Positions 25,565 to 35,312 of a DNA stretch of 64,000 nt are shown here, piece by piece (positions within the stretch are counted from its first letter, which is position 1; the number at the start of each line of letters is the position of its first letter). Below the pieces are notes generated by a model that ran no database searches, had not been told where the DNA came from, and saw only the letters and a program-made list of their open reading frames with translations. The position numbers and the translations under genes are program-made. The DNA is from Paraburkholderia madseniana (lineage in GTDB: Bacteria > Pseudomonadota > Gammaproteobacteria > Burkholderiales > Burkholderiaceae): assembly GCF_009690905.1 (NCBI RefSeq), contig NZ_VOSW01000025.1:1-64000 (forward strand). The letters are read 5' to 3'.

Positions 25565-27781
25565 TCACGTTCCCGCCGGGCGTTCGTTCTCGTCAGTGGT
25601 GAGTTGTTCTTCCAGGCGATCAAACACGCGTTGCGTCGCGCGGCTTGGCGCGTCGAGTGCGAACAGCAGCAGTGAACGGCCCGTCACCTGATAGGCGTCG
25701 CCGGCGCTGAATTGCGGCAACTCTGCGCGCACCGGCATATTCGTATCCAGCAGACAGGTCCACTGATCGCCCTCGGGAATCTCGGGCAGCGTGAAATTGA
25801 CCACGTCGTGATGCGCGTTCAGCACCAGCAGCAAGGTCGCGTCGGACGCGGGACGTCGAATGCCGCTCGCCTGAGCGCGTCCGTCGATCACGAGGCCGAA
25901 GCAGCGCATCGACGGATCGTCCCACTGTTCCTGCGAAAGATCGGTGCCGTCAGGAGAAAGCCAACGCGCGTCGGTCACGTCGAGCGCCTCGTTGTATTCG
26001 CCGGTGAGAAAGCGCCCGCGACGCAGTACCGGTAGACGATGGCGCAGCGTGGTCAGATTCTTGACGAACTCGGTCAGTGCACGGCCGTCGTCGTCGATGC
26101 CTTCCCAATCGACCCAACTGATCTCATTGTCCTGGCAATACGCGTTGTTATTGCCCTTCTGCGTGCGGCCGAATTCGTCGCCCGCGAGGATCATCGGCGT
26201 ACCTTGCGAGAGCAGCAACGTGGCCAGCAGATTGCGTTTTTGACGCTCGCGTTGCTGCCGGATCTCCGCATCGTCCGTCGGGCCTTCGATGCCCATGTTC
26301 CATGACTTGTTGTCGGAGTGGCCGTCCTTGTTGTCTTCGCCGTTGGCCTCGTTGTGCTTGTCGTTGTACGAGACCAGATCGTTGAGCGTGAAACCGTCGT
26401 GCGCGGCGACGAAGTTTACGCTGGCCCACGGACGGCGCCCACGATGGTTGAACTTGTCGCCCGAACCGGTCAGGCGTTTGGCAAGATCGGGGACCTCGCC
26501 TTCGTCGCCCTTCCAGTAGCCGCGCACCGTATCGCGAAAGCGATCGTTCCATTCGGCCCAGCCGGGTGGAAAGCCGCCCACCTGATAGCCACCGGGGCCG
26601 CAGTCCCACGGCTCAGCAACCAGTCGCACGGCGGAGAGCACCGGGTCCTGCCGGCAACTGTCGAGGAAGCCGCCGCCTTCGTCGAACCCGTGCGTTTCAC
26701 GGCCGAGAATCGTGGCGAGGTCGAAACGGAAACCGTCGATCTTCATCTCCGTCACCCAGTAGCGCAAGCTGTCGGTGACCATCTGCAGCACGCGTGGATG
26801 GGACAGATTGAGCGTGTTGCCGGTACCGGTATCGTTGATGTAATAGCGCGGCTCGTCCGGCATCAATCGATAGTAAGACGCGTTGTCGATGCCTTTGAAG
26901 GAGATCGTCGGACCACGCTCGTTGCCTTCCGCGGTGTGGTTGTAGACCACGTCGAGAATGACTTCGAGGTTGGCATTATGAAAACGGTCGACCATCTCCT
27001 TGAATTCGCCGACCGAGTCGATCGACGACGCGAAGAAGCGCGGGTCGGCCGCGAAGAAGCCGATCGTGTTGTAGCCCCAGTAATTGGTGAGGCCTTTGTC
27101 GAGCAGATGGCTGTCGTTGACGAAGGTCTGAATCGGCATCAATTCGACCGACGTGACACCGAGGCTCCTGATGTAATCGAGCACCACTTGCTGGCCGAGT
27201 CCCGCAAAGGTGCCACGCAAATTCTCCGGTACTTCGGGATGACGTTTGGTAAATCCGCGCACGTGCGTTTCATAGAAGATCACGCGCTCCGAGGGCAGCG
27301 CATTGCGTTCCGGATGACTCCACGAAAAGTTGGCGTCGACCACCTTGCACTTCGGCACGAAGGGCGCGCTGTCGCGCTCGTCGAATGACAGGTCGCCCTC
27401 TTCCGAATCAAGCGTATAGCCGAAAATTTCCGGCGCCCATTTGAGCTCGCCGATATGCGCTTTGGCGTAGGGGTCGAGCAGGAGTTTGTTCGGATTGAAG
27501 CGATGTCCTTTTTCCGGTTCATAGGGTCCGTGGACCCGATAGCCATACACCGCACCCGGTTTCAGATTCGGCACGAACACGTGCCAGACCTCGTCGGTGT
27601 ACTCCGGAAGCTCGATGCGTTCGATTTCTGTCTTGCCGGTTTCATCGAACAGACAGAGTTCGACTCCGGTTGCATGCGCTGAGAACAGCGCGAAGTTCAC
27701 GCCGCTTCCGTTCCACGTCGCACCAAGCGGGAAAGGTGTGCCTTCCGCGATGCGCGTCGAATAGCTGGCCTGGGATGACAT
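25565..27781 (-). CDS. glgX: Glycogen debranching enzyme
   Basis: A 738-residue GH13 enzyme of the GlgX/TreX type: N-terminal CBM48 (about 1-125; GATWNGSGVNFALFSAHATGVELCLFD), barrel with nucleophile region GFRFDLATILGRE, acid/base region VAEPWDCGPGGYQVG, and VAAHDGFTLNDLVSYN, then a beta C-terminal domain. It hydrolyses alpha-1,6 branches of glycogen trimmed by phosphorylase. The ATG at 27781 has an AGGAA ribosome site. No other glg genes lie in the window, so it is separated from the usual cluster. Confidence 0.94.
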   Translation of the reverse strand: MSSQASYSTRIAEGTPFPLGATWNGSGVNFALFSAHATGVELCLFDETGKTEIERIELPEYTDEVWHVFVPNLKPGAVYGYRVHGPYEPEKGHRFNPNKLLLDPYAKAHIGELKWAPEIFGYTLDSEEGDLSFDERDSAPFVPKCKVVDANFSWSHPERNALPSERVIFYETHVRGFTKRHPEVPENLRGTFAGLGQQVVLDYIRSLGVTSVELMPIQTFVNDSHLLDKGLTNYWGYNTIGFFAADPRFFASSIDSVGEFKEMVDRFHNANLEVILDVVYNHTAEGNERGPTISFKGIDNASYYRLMPDEPRYYINDTGTGNTLNLSHPRVLQMVTDSLRYWVTEMKIDGFRFDLATILGRETHGFDEGGGFLDSCRQDPVLSAVRLVAEPWDCGPGGYQVGGFPPGWAEWNDRFRDTVRGYWKGDEGEVPDLAKRLTGSGDKFNHRGRRPWASVNFVAAHDGFTLNDLVSYNDKHNEANGEDNKDGHSDNKSWNMGIEGPTDDAEIRQQRERQKRNLLATLLLSQGTPMILAGDEFGRTQKGNNNAYCQDNEISWVDWEGIDDDGRALTEFVKNLTTLRHRLPVLRRGRFLTGEYNEALDVTDARWLSPDGTDLSQEQWDDPSMRCFGLVIDGRAQASGIRRPASDATLLLVLNAHHDVVNFTLPEIPEGDQWTCLLDTNMPVRAELPQFSAGDAYQVTGRSLLLFALDAPSRATQRVFDRLEEQLTTDENERPAGT

Positions 27782-28063
27782 AGGGATTCCTGTGGAAGCT
27801 GAAGGCGCTTGCGCACGTGTTTTAAGCGCGCAAGCTTGCTGCTCCAGCAAATTATGGACCTGAGTGTTGCGCACGCAGCACAAGGCGTCCTTCAGGCAAC
27901 TACGGAAAAACGCACGGACGTCGCAGTGCAAGCACTGCATACGATGCATTCGCCGTGCATGAATGGAGACAGGAATGACGCGGGCTAAAGAGTGTCCGCT
28001 GAACCGGCTGACCGGTGAGAACTTCGCAGAGGAATTAACGCATCGGGCATAAATACGCCGTCT

Positions 28064-28456
28064 TTACTGTGGTCCCACAGTATGCAACGCGGCGGCAGAC
28101 TCGAGCACGCGCAAGAGGCGCTCCGGTGTCAGGGGTTTGGCACAATGCGCATCGAAACCAGCGGCCTTGGCGCGCACCTTGTCTTCGCGCGAAGCAAAAG
28201 CCGTACAGGCCACCAGCAGCATGTCCGAAGTCAACGGGTTGGCCCGCAGGCGGCGAGCCAGCTCGAGACCATCGAGGCCGGGCATCTTGATGTCGAGCAG
28301 AACGGCGAACGGCTGCCATTCACAGGCCATGCCGCACACGGCGAGCGGATCGCACAGCGCGCGGCACTCGAAGCCGTCGGCGCTCAGCAGCATCTGCAAA
28401 GCTTCGGCCGCCTCGCGGTAATCGTCGACCACGAGCACGCGACGGTTTGATGCCAT
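28064..28456 (-). CDS. Single-domain response regulator
   Basis: A 130-residue stand-alone receiver: acidic pocket VVDDY (Asp11-Asp12), phospho-acceptor Asp55 in LLDIKMPG, Thr85 and Lys107 in CAKPL. There is no output domain, as in CheY-like or phosphorelay intermediates. It lies near two hybrid kinases and could shuttle phosphate between them; that is inference. An upstream in-frame ATG at 28504 would add 16 residues; neither start has a strong ribosome site. Confidence 0.8.
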   Translation of the reverse strand: MASNRRVLVVDDYREAAEALQMLLSADGFECRALCDPLAVCGMACEWQPFAVLLDIKMPGLDGLELARRLRANPLTSDMLLVACTAFASREDKVRAKAAGFDAHCAKPLTPERLLRVLESAAALHTVGPQ

Positions 28457-29157
28457 CGCATACTGAATAGTCCGCCAAACCACGACGTCATCGCTCTCGT
28501 CCATTCTGTCGTCGAACGTCACCCTGGTCTCCCGGCTTCTTTCTGGTGCCACGTTTGGGCATCGAGGAACATGCGTGCAAGATTCGCTCCCACCGCGCGG
28601 CAAGCGCTTATCGCTCGCCAGGCATACGCTTCGGTTTTCGCCACACCACGCTCGATCCGCCGCTGCACACGCGCTACCTCATCACCATACCGTACTGGGC
28701 CGACTACCGCTTCCTGATTTATGCTGTCTTGACGCCTCCGGACACATCGTGCGCAAGCACGGAATATTGCGTTGAAATACGGATGAAACGCACTTCCGCC
28801 GTGCATGCCGCCCTTGCTGCGTGCATTGCGCATGGCTTTATATTCACCTTTGCATCATCGGCCCGTTGTATACGAGCGAATATAGTCACTGCGAGTTGGG
28901 GAAAACACGCAAACTTCAGTTGAAGGAAAACGCGAAATTTTGTCGAAAAACGGCGTCGCATTGAGGATTCCTGCTTGCGGGTTATCCCGCACAGCCGGGC
29001 TGAGACCGCCGTCGCGAACCGGGCATGCCAACGATACGAATGACTTTTCCATGTCGGCGCGCAGCCCAGGCCTCGCGGCGAGACTGCGGTAACATTCCGC
29101 ATCGATGCCGGGCCTGGCGTATTCCCTACCCATCCCGGCAGGCCACAGGACTCGACG
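28457..29157. other. 701-bp region without a convincing gene
   Basis: It lies between the response regulator and the RsbQ remnant. Around 28830-28960 it is clearly richer in A/T than the surroundings and probably carries promoters. Several overlapping open frames exist, none with a ribosome site or recognisable protein. A CTGAGA followed by GAACC near 28998-29022 looks like part of a thiamine riboswitch but lacks the rest of the motif. Confidence 0.4.
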
Positions 29158-29277
29158 ATGAGCGTCACGAAGCGCAACAACGTAAAGATTTTCGGTAGCG
29201 GCAAGCGGACCATGATGTTGGCGCATGGTGTCGGCGACCAGCGCATGCAACGCCACCTCGCGCCGCTGAGCCTGTAA
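29158..29277 (+). pseudogene. N-terminal remnant of an RsbQ-like alpha/beta hydrolase
   Basis: Only 39 codons remain. The peptide RNNVKIFGSGKRTMMLAHG followed by DQRM and HLAPL matches the start of RsbQ-family hydrolases (known Bacillus RsbQ begins RNHVKVKGSGKASIMFAPG and continues with GCDQSVW and VAPAF). An AGGA ribosome site is kept. The frame then stops and the kinase gene starts 4 bp later, so about 230 residues carrying the catalytic Ser, Asp and His have been deleted. Known: RsbQ supplies a signal to a PAS-domain partner, RsbP. Here the partner would be the PAS-rich kinase downstream. The stump could still couple translation. Confidence 0.72.
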
Positions 29278-29281
29278 GACG

Positions 29282-31603
29282 ATGCAAAGCACGCACCGCC
29301 CCTTGCCGTCCGCCGATACCTTGTTCGAGCACGCCGCCTGCGGCCTGCTCGTGACCACCCCCGACGGCTGGATCCTGCGTGTGAACGCAACCTTCTGCAG
29401 TTGGCTCGGCTATAGCGCGCCGGAGCTTGCCGAGGTAAAGCACATTCAGGATCTGCTGACAGTCGACAGCAAGGTGTTCCATCGGACGCACTGGTCGCCG
29501 CTGCTGCAAATGCAGGGTTCGGTGGCCGAGGTCAAACTGAACATGCTGCATCGGGACGGCCACATGGTGCCGATGCTGCTCAACGCGGTGCGCCGCGATC
29601 ACGGCGAAAGCAGCTACCTCGAAGTGGCGGTGCTGATCGTCGCGGATCGTCACAAGTACGAGCAGGACTTGCTGCTTGCGCGCCGCAACGCAGAAGCGTC
29701 TGTCTCCGCGCATCAACTCGCTCAGAAAGAATTGCAGGAAAGCCGCGACGTGCTGAGCCTCGCCATGCGCGGGGCGCGCATGGGTGCGTGGTCGCACGAG
29801 TCGAAGTCAGGCAAATTCTGGTGGAGCCGCGAACTGGAAGCGCTCGCGGGCTTCGCCGAGGGACGGTTTGCGAAAATGCCCGGTGGCTTTTTCGAACTGA
29901 TTCATCCCGGCGACCTGATTGCGCTCAACGAGGCAGTCGATCATGCGGTGAAAAGCGGTGACGACTACGTCGCCGAATTCCGCTTCCTGCATGCAAGCGG
30001 CGACTGGTGCTGGATGGAAGGCCGTGGCCGCGCCACCTACGACCGCCAGGGCGAGCCGCTGACAATCTACGGCCTCGGCATCGACATCACCGAGCGCAAG
30101 GACGCGCAGACCGTGCTGCTGCGCCAGGCAGCGATTTTCGAACACCTGAGCGACGCGATCGTTATCACCGACCTGCGCGGCAACATCACCGATTTCAACG
30201 CCGGAGGCGAGCGCGTGCTGGGTTATCGCCGGCGCGAAGTTCTCGGCAAGCCGATCGCCATGTTCTATCCGCCGGAAGACGCGTTACGCATCCACCGGGA
30301 AGTGCTCGCCGCCCTCGCCGCGGACGGCACGTGGCGCCGCGAACTGACTTTCGTGCGGCGCGACGGCACACGCGGGGTCTGTGAAACGGTGGTCAAACCG
30401 CTGGCAAACGCGCGTGGCGACATCTATGGCGCGGTCAGCGTGAGCCGCGACATCACCGGGCGCAGGCGCGCCGAACAGCAATTGCAGCGCCTGAATCTGG
30501 AACTCTCAAAAGCCGATCGCCGCAAGGACGAATTTCTCGCCACGCTCGCGCATGAGTTGCGCAATCCACTCGCGCCGATGCGCAACGTGCTCGAAATCCT
30601 GCGTCTGAAGGAATTCGCCGACCCGCAATTGAGCTGGTCTCGCGACGTGTTCGACCGGCAATTGCAGCACATGACGCATCTGGTCGACGACCTGCTGGAA
30701 GTGTCGCGCATCACGCAGGGCAAGCTCGAATTGCGCAAGCAGCGGCTCGAACTCGCGCGTGCGATGCAATCCGCCATGGAAGCGGCGCGGCCCACCGTGC
30801 AGGCGTCGGCGCATCATCTGAGCGTGACGTTGCCGCGCGAGCCGCTCTATCTCGACGCCGATCCCACACGCCTGTCGCAGATGATCCTGAACCTGCTGAA
30901 CAACGCGGCCAAGTACACGCCGCCCGGCGGCAGCATCTCGCTCGCCGCGGAGCGCGAAGGCGATGAAGCGGTGATCGTCGTGCGCGATTCCGGCATCGGC
31001 ATTCCGCGCGAGCATCTGGACAGCGTGTTCGAAATGTTCTCGCAACTCGCCCCGGCGCTGGAGCGCTCGCAAGGCGGTCTCGGCATCGGTCTCGCGCTGG
31101 TGCGCGGCCTCGCCGAACTGCACGGCGGCACGGTCGCCGCATTCAGCAACGGTCCAGGCACCGGCAGCGAGTTCGTGATCCGCCTGCCACTATCGAAAGC
31201 GACCCCGGAGCAGTCGGAGAGTTCGCCGGCCGAGATGCCGCGTACGGCAGGTTTGCGCGTCGTGATCGTCGACGACAATGCGGACGCCGCCGATAGCCTC
31301 GCCATGGTGCTCGAACTCGAAGGCCACGAGGTGCGCACAGCCGGCGACGGCATCGCCGGGCTGGAACTGATCGGCGAATTCGCACCGCAGGCGGTGATTC
31401 TCGATATCGGCTTGCCGCGCCTGAACGGCTATGAATTGGCGCGGCGCATTCGCCACGATCATCAGGACGCCGACATTCTGCTGATCGCCGTCACCGGCTG
31501 GGGTCAGCAGCAGGACAAGCAGACCGCTGAAGAAGCAGGCTTCGACCATCATTTCACCAAGCCTGTCGATCCGCGGGAGTTACAACGCGTATTGAGCCGC
31601 TAA
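29282..31603 (+). CDS. PAS-rich hybrid histidine kinase
   Basis: A 773-residue soluble kinase with no membrane segment: PAS domains at about 18-120, 160-272 and 283-395, HisKA with His424 in LATLAHELRNP, ATPase (about 530-640; NLLNNAAKYTPPGG, GGLGIGLALVRGL), and a receiver with Asp708 in VILDIGLPRLNG. It senses a cytoplasmic signal. In related loci I recall an intact RsbQ-like hydrolase just upstream, which is truncated here. ZapE follows after 19 bp on the same strand. No classical output gene is adjacent. Confidence 0.9.
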   Translation: MQSTHRPLPSADTLFEHAACGLLVTTPDGWILRVNATFCSWLGYSAPELAEVKHIQDLLTVDSKVFHRTHWSPLLQMQGSVAEVKLNMLHRDGHMVPMLLNAVRRDHGESSYLEVAVLIVADRHKYEQDLLLARRNAEASVSAHQLAQKELQESRDVLSLAMRGARMGAWSHESKSGKFWWSRELEALAGFAEGRFAKMPGGFFELIHPGDLIALNEAVDHAVKSGDDYVAEFRFLHASGDWCWMEGRGRATYDRQGEPLTIYGLGIDITERKDAQTVLLRQAAIFEHLSDAIVITDLRGNITDFNAGGERVLGYRRREVLGKPIAMFYPPEDALRIHREVLAALAADGTWRRELTFVRRDGTRGVCETVVKPLANARGDIYGAVSVSRDITGRRRAEQQLQRLNLELSKADRRKDEFLATLAHELRNPLAPMRNVLEILRLKEFADPQLSWSRDVFDRQLQHMTHLVDDLLEVSRITQGKLELRKQRLELARAMQSAMEAARPTVQASAHHLSVTLPREPLYLDADPTRLSQMILNLLNNAAKYTPPGGSISLAAEREGDEAVIVVRDSGIGIPREHLDSVFEMFSQLAPALERSQGGLGIGLALVRGLAELHGGTVAAFSNGPGTGSEFVIRLPLSKATPEQSESSPAEMPRTAGLRVVIVDDNADAADSLAMVLELEGHEVRTAGDGIAGLELIGEFAPQAVILDIGLPRLNGYELARRIRHDHQDADILLIAVTGWGQQQDKQTAEEAGFDHHFTKPVDPRELQRVLSR

Positions 31604-31622
31604 CGCACAGAAACTTCAGCCT

Positions 31623-32729
31623 ATGCTCGATGATCAGGTAATCAGTGCCCTCGCCGCGCACGACATCGTTCCCGATGCAACTCAGCGCGATGCCATCGCG
31701 GCGCTCGTCACGTTGCTGGGCGCAAACGGGACAAACGGGCGACGCACAAAGTCCGGTTCCACGCCGGCACATCAGGGCGTCTATTGCCACGGCTTGCCCG
31801 GTCGCGGCAAAAGCCTGGTGGTCGATACGGTATTTGAGCTGGCAAGCTGCCGGAAGCGGCGCCTGCATTTCCACGAATTTCTGCGCGAGATGAACCGGCG
31901 CCTGGTGAATGAGCCGCGCGACGACGACCGGCTGGGGTCGGTCTCGCGACAATGGCTCGACGGCGTGGAGCTGCTGTGCTTCGACGAATTTCACGTGCAC
32001 GATATCGCCGACGCGTTCCTGATGGGCCGGTTTCTCGATACCGCGATCGGCCTGGGCACGCGCATCGTGCTGACCTCGAACTACGCACCGGACGCCCTGC
32101 TGTCCGACCCGGAGTTTCACGAGCGTTTCCTGCCGACGATCGAACAGATCAAACGTTGCTTCACGATGATTCACTTCGACGGCGCACGCGATTATCGTTT
32201 CGGCGGCGAAGAAGCCGCGCTGTCGCATTTCTTTGCACCGCTCGACGCGGCAACTGGCGACGCGCTCCTGGAAATTTTCGAGCGCTATGAAGGCAACGAG
32301 ACGCTGGAGCCTGCCACCGTCAGCGCGGCAGGCCGGCCGCTCGCCGCGCGCGCCGCAGGTGCTGCGTTGCTATGGGTGGACTTCGACAACCTGTGCGTGG
32401 CGAGCCGTTCACACCTTGACTATCTGGACCTCGCCGAGCATTGGCACGGTCTGATTCTCGACCAGGTGCACACTGAATGGCTCGCCAAAGCGCATACGCT
32501 GCAGCGGCTCATATGGCTTGTCGATATCTTCTACGACCGCAAATGCGCGCTGTTCATCGCGTCCGATCAGCCGATCGAGGCGGCGCTGAGCGGACTCGAA
32601 GGCGCGCACGATCTGTCGAGAACGCTGAGCCGTCTCGCCGAAATGCAATCGCGCGGTTATCGCAGCACGCTCGACAACACTGCCGGCAGGATTGAGATCG
32701 CTGCAGCGCAGACGGTCGTTCAGCCATGA
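31623..32729 (+). CDS. zapE: AFG1/ZapE family ATPase
   Basis: A 368-residue AFG1-like P-loop ATPase. Walker A is GLPGRGKS (about 57-64), Walker B is LLCFDEFHVHDIADA (about 118-132), and LTSNYAPDALL (about 155-165) is the sensor region. Known: ZapE binds FtsZ and helps cell division under stress in Escherichia coli; mitochondrial AFG1 handles respiratory proteins. Burkholderia often has more than one copy, and this divergent Walker A (Leu-Pro instead of the usual Val-Gly) suggests a paralog. It follows the kinase by 19 bp and converges on transketolase. Confidence 0.85.
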   Translation: MLDDQVISALAAHDIVPDATQRDAIAALVTLLGANGTNGRRTKSGSTPAHQGVYCHGLPGRGKSLVVDTVFELASCRKRRLHFHEFLREMNRRLVNEPRDDDRLGSVSRQWLDGVELLCFDEFHVHDIADAFLMGRFLDTAIGLGTRIVLTSNYAPDALLSDPEFHERFLPTIEQIKRCFTMIHFDGARDYRFGGEEAALSHFFAPLDAATGDALLEIFERYEGNETLEPATVSAAGRPLAARAAGAALLWVDFDNLCVASRSHLDYLDLAEHWHGLILDQVHTEWLAKAHTLQRLIWLVDIFYDRKCALFIASDQPIEAALSGLEGAHDLSRTLSRLAEMQSRGYRSTLDNTAGRIEIAAAQTVVQP

Positions 32730-32751
32730 CAGCGGCGTGAACGACCGTCTG
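32709..32751. terminator. Convergent hairpin between zapE and tkt
   Basis: A 14-bp perfect inverted repeat (32709-32722 and 32738-32751) with a 15-nt loop overlaps the zapE stop codon and stands just before the transketolase stop on the other strand. There is no T-run. It probably marks the transcript ends of both genes. Confidence 0.55.
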
Positions 32752-32761
32752 CAGACACACC

Positions 32762-34846
32762 CTACGCCTTGCTGCTCTTACCCTTCACCCGCGCAATCTG
32801 CTGCTTCGCCGCGTCATACACATGCTCGGACGTGAAGCCAAACCTCTTCTTCAGATCGGCGAACGGCGCGGACGCGCCGAACGTATGCATCACCACCTGC
32901 GCGCCGTGCCGCCCGACATAGCGGTCCCAACCCAGCGTTGCCGCCTGCTCGACAGCGACGCGCGCATCCACATCGGGCGGCAGCACGGAATCCTGATAGG
33001 CCTCGTCCTGTTGCTCGAAGATGTCCCACGACGGCATCGACACCACTCGCGCCGCGATCCCTTCACTCTTGAGCTTCTCGTAGGCGTCGGCGCATAGCGA
33101 CAATTCGCTGCCCGTGGCGAGCAGAATCACTTCAGGCTTCTGCCCGTCAGGCGCATCGGCGAGCACGTAAGCGCCCTTCTGCACGCCTTTGGCCGACGCA
33201 TAGCGCGTGCGGTCCAGGGTCGGCAACGCCTGACGCGACACGACGATGCACGACGGCCGTCGCGGATGTGACATCGCCACGCGCCACGCTTCGGCGACCT
33301 CATTCGCGTCGCCCGGGCGCAGCAGGGTCAGTCCCGGCACGCCACGCAGCGAAGCCAGTTGCTCGATCGGCTGATGGGTCGGACCATCCTCGCCGACGCC
33401 GATCGAATCGTGCGTGAACACGTAGATCGCCGGCACTTCCATGATTGCGGAAAGGCGAATCGGCGGCTTCATGTAGTCGCTGAAAATCAGGAAGGTCGAA
33501 CCGAACGGGCGCATATTCGACAACGCGAGCCCGTTCACCGCCGCGCCCATGCCGTGCTCGCGAATCCCGAAGTGCAGGTTGCACCCGCCATAGTCGTCGG
33601 ATTCGAAGCTGCCCGCGCCTTCGAACTTCAGATTCGTTTTGGTGGACGGCGCGAGATCGGCCGCACCGCCGATCATCCATGGCACGCGTGCGGCAATCGC
33701 GTTGAGCACCTTGCCTGAGGAGTCGCGCGAGGCGATGCCCTTCGGGTCTGTATCGAACGTAGGGATGTCGCTGTCCCAGCCCTCCGGCAATTCGTGCGCT
33801 TCCATCTGTGCGAATTCGCGTGACAGTTCCGGGTATTGCCTGTTGTACGCGTCGTACTTCGCCTGCCATGCCTCGCGCGCCGCCTTGCCGCGTGCGCCGA
33901 TGCCCTGCGCGAAGCGTTCATGCACGCCGTCCGGCACGTAGAAGAACTTGTCTTCGGGCCAGCCATAGAACTTCTTGGTCAGCGCCACTTCTTCGACACC
34001 GAGCGCCTCGCCATGCGCAGCGGAGGTGTCCTGCTTGTGCGGGGCGCCCCAGGCGATGATGCTGTGGACCACGATCAGCGTCGGCCTGTCCGTGATGCTT
34101 TTTGCTTCGGCAAATGCCGCTTCCAGCCCCGCGGCGTCGTTGGCATCGTTTACGTGCATCGTGTGCCAGTTGTAGCCGCGGAAACGGCTCTCCACGTCGT
34201 CGCTATAAGCGAGGTCGGTGTGGCCCTCAATGGTGATGCGGTTGCTGTCGTAGATCCAGATCAGATTCGACAGCTTCAGATGCCCTGCAAGCGACGCCGC
34301 TTCGTGCGAGATGCCTTCCATCATGTCGCCGTCGCCGCATAGCGCGTACACGCGGTAGTCGAACAGGGGCGCATCGGGTTTGTTGAAGTGGCTTTCGTGC
34401 CAGCGTGCCGCCATCGCCATGCCGACGCTATTGCCTAGCCCCTGGCCGAGCGGACCGGTGGTCGTCTCCACGCCGCTGGTCATACGAAATTCGGGGTGGC
34501 CAGGCGTCCTGCTGTCGAGCTGGCGGAAATGTTCGATGTCGTCGAGCGAGACGGCGGGCGCACCGGTCGGCTTGCCGTCGTGGTCCACGGCCTTGACGTT
34601 CGCCAGATGCAGCAGCGAGTACAACAGCATCGACGCGTGCCCCACCGAGAGCACGAAGCGGTCGCGATTCGGCCACAGCGGCTCGTCCGGATCATAAACA
34701 AGGTGGTTTTGCCACAGATGGTAGGCGACCGGCGCCAAAGCCATCGGCGTGCCGGGGTGACCGGAATTGGCCTTTTGCACAGCGTCCATCGACAGCGTGC
34801 GAATCGTGTTGATGCACAACTGATCGAGGGCGGGATCGTTTTGCAT
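32762..34846 (-). CDS. tkt: Transketolase
   Basis: A 694-residue thiamine-diphosphate enzyme. Visible: SMDAVQKANSGHPGTPM (about 18-34), cofactor motif CGDGDMMEGISHEAASLAGHL (about 151-171), and HDSIGVGEDGPTHQPIEQLASLR (about 475-497). It moves two-carbon units between sugar phosphates in the non-oxidative pentose phosphate pathway and the Calvin cycle. The start at 34846 has an AAGGAG ribosome site. With the phosphoketolase, 6PGDH and aldolase nearby, it completes the set of enzymes around xylulose 5-phosphate. Burkholderiaceae usually have another transketolase in the gap locus. Confidence 0.95.
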   Translation of the reverse strand: MQNDPALDQLCINTIRTLSMDAVQKANSGHPGTPMALAPVAYHLWQNHLVYDPDEPLWPNRDRFVLSVGHASMLLYSLLHLANVKAVDHDGKPTGAPAVSLDDIEHFRQLDSRTPGHPEFRMTSGVETTTGPLGQGLGNSVGMAMAARWHESHFNKPDAPLFDYRVYALCGDGDMMEGISHEAASLAGHLKLSNLIWIYDSNRITIEGHTDLAYSDDVESRFRGYNWHTMHVNDANDAAGLEAAFAEAKSITDRPTLIVVHSIIAWGAPHKQDTSAAHGEALGVEEVALTKKFYGWPEDKFFYVPDGVHERFAQGIGARGKAAREAWQAKYDAYNRQYPELSREFAQMEAHELPEGWDSDIPTFDTDPKGIASRDSSGKVLNAIAARVPWMIGGAADLAPSTKTNLKFEGAGSFESDDYGGCNLHFGIREHGMGAAVNGLALSNMRPFGSTFLIFSDYMKPPIRLSAIMEVPAIYVFTHDSIGVGEDGPTHQPIEQLASLRGVPGLTLLRPGDANEVAEAWRVAMSHPRRPSCIVVSRQALPTLDRTRYASAKGVQKGAYVLADAPDGQKPEVILLATGSELSLCADAYEKLKSEGIAARVVSMPSWDIFEQQDEAYQDSVLPPDVDARVAVEQAATLGWDRYVGRHGAQVVMHTFGASAPFADLKKRFGFTSEHVYDAAKQQIARVKGKSSKA

Positions 34847-35066
34847 GGGGACACTCCTTGTTCGGCGGTTGGAGACGTCGCCGGGACGCGTATTGAATCG
34901 GCGTGGTCGGCGACCGGTGTTCGTCTGGAAGAACGCTTGAGGACCACAAGGCTCATCGATGATGCGCCGATGCGCGTAAATCTGCACGGCGCGTTACATC
35001 CTGTGCCGTGTTGTGCCGATGATTGGAGATGGTTCTTTCAAACGGCTTGCGGCTTTACCTGGCGCG

Positions 35067-35312
35067 TTACTTCTCGGGGGCCGCACGGTCGGCGGCCACG
35101 ATCTCGCGGCCGTAGTCGATCGCCGCGCGGCGCGCCTCGTCGGCAGTCGCGTACGGGCCGATCTCGGGTGCGCCATCGAATGGAAACAGAATCCGCCTGT
35201 CGGCTTTTCTGACGACTTTCAATCCACCTATGTAACGGCCGTCGCCTGTTCCGTGATAGCTGGCGTAAATCTCGAAGTCGTCGTCAACCACGTCGGCCTT
35301 ATGTCGCGCCAT
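35067..35312 (-). CDS. Small conserved protein (possibly DUF6723)
   Basis: An 81-residue protein, MARHKADVVDDDFEIYASYHG at the start, with a YIGGLKVVRKADRRILFPFDGAPEIGPYATADEARRAA body that resembles small Burkholderia proteins I associate with DUF6723. The AGGGA ribosome site before 35312 fixes the start. The fold looks like a small alpha-beta domain. Function unknown; it lies between transketolase and a porin on the same strand. Confidence 0.7.
   Translation of the reverse strand: MARHKADVVDDDFEIYASYHGTGDGRYIGGLKVVRKADRRILFPFDGAPEIGPYATADEARRAAIDYGREIVAADRAAPEK

Noticed and set aside
28975..29035. CTGAGA followed by GAACC, reminiscent of a thiamine riboswitch
   Set aside because: The pairing stems and the CTGAT/AATGCC blocks of the motif are missing, and no thiamine gene follows.
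28719..29390. 223-codon frame on the minus strand across the region before the PAS kinase
   Set aside because: No ribosome site or domain; Arg/Ser/Cys-rich and it overlaps both the RsbQ remnant and the kinase start.
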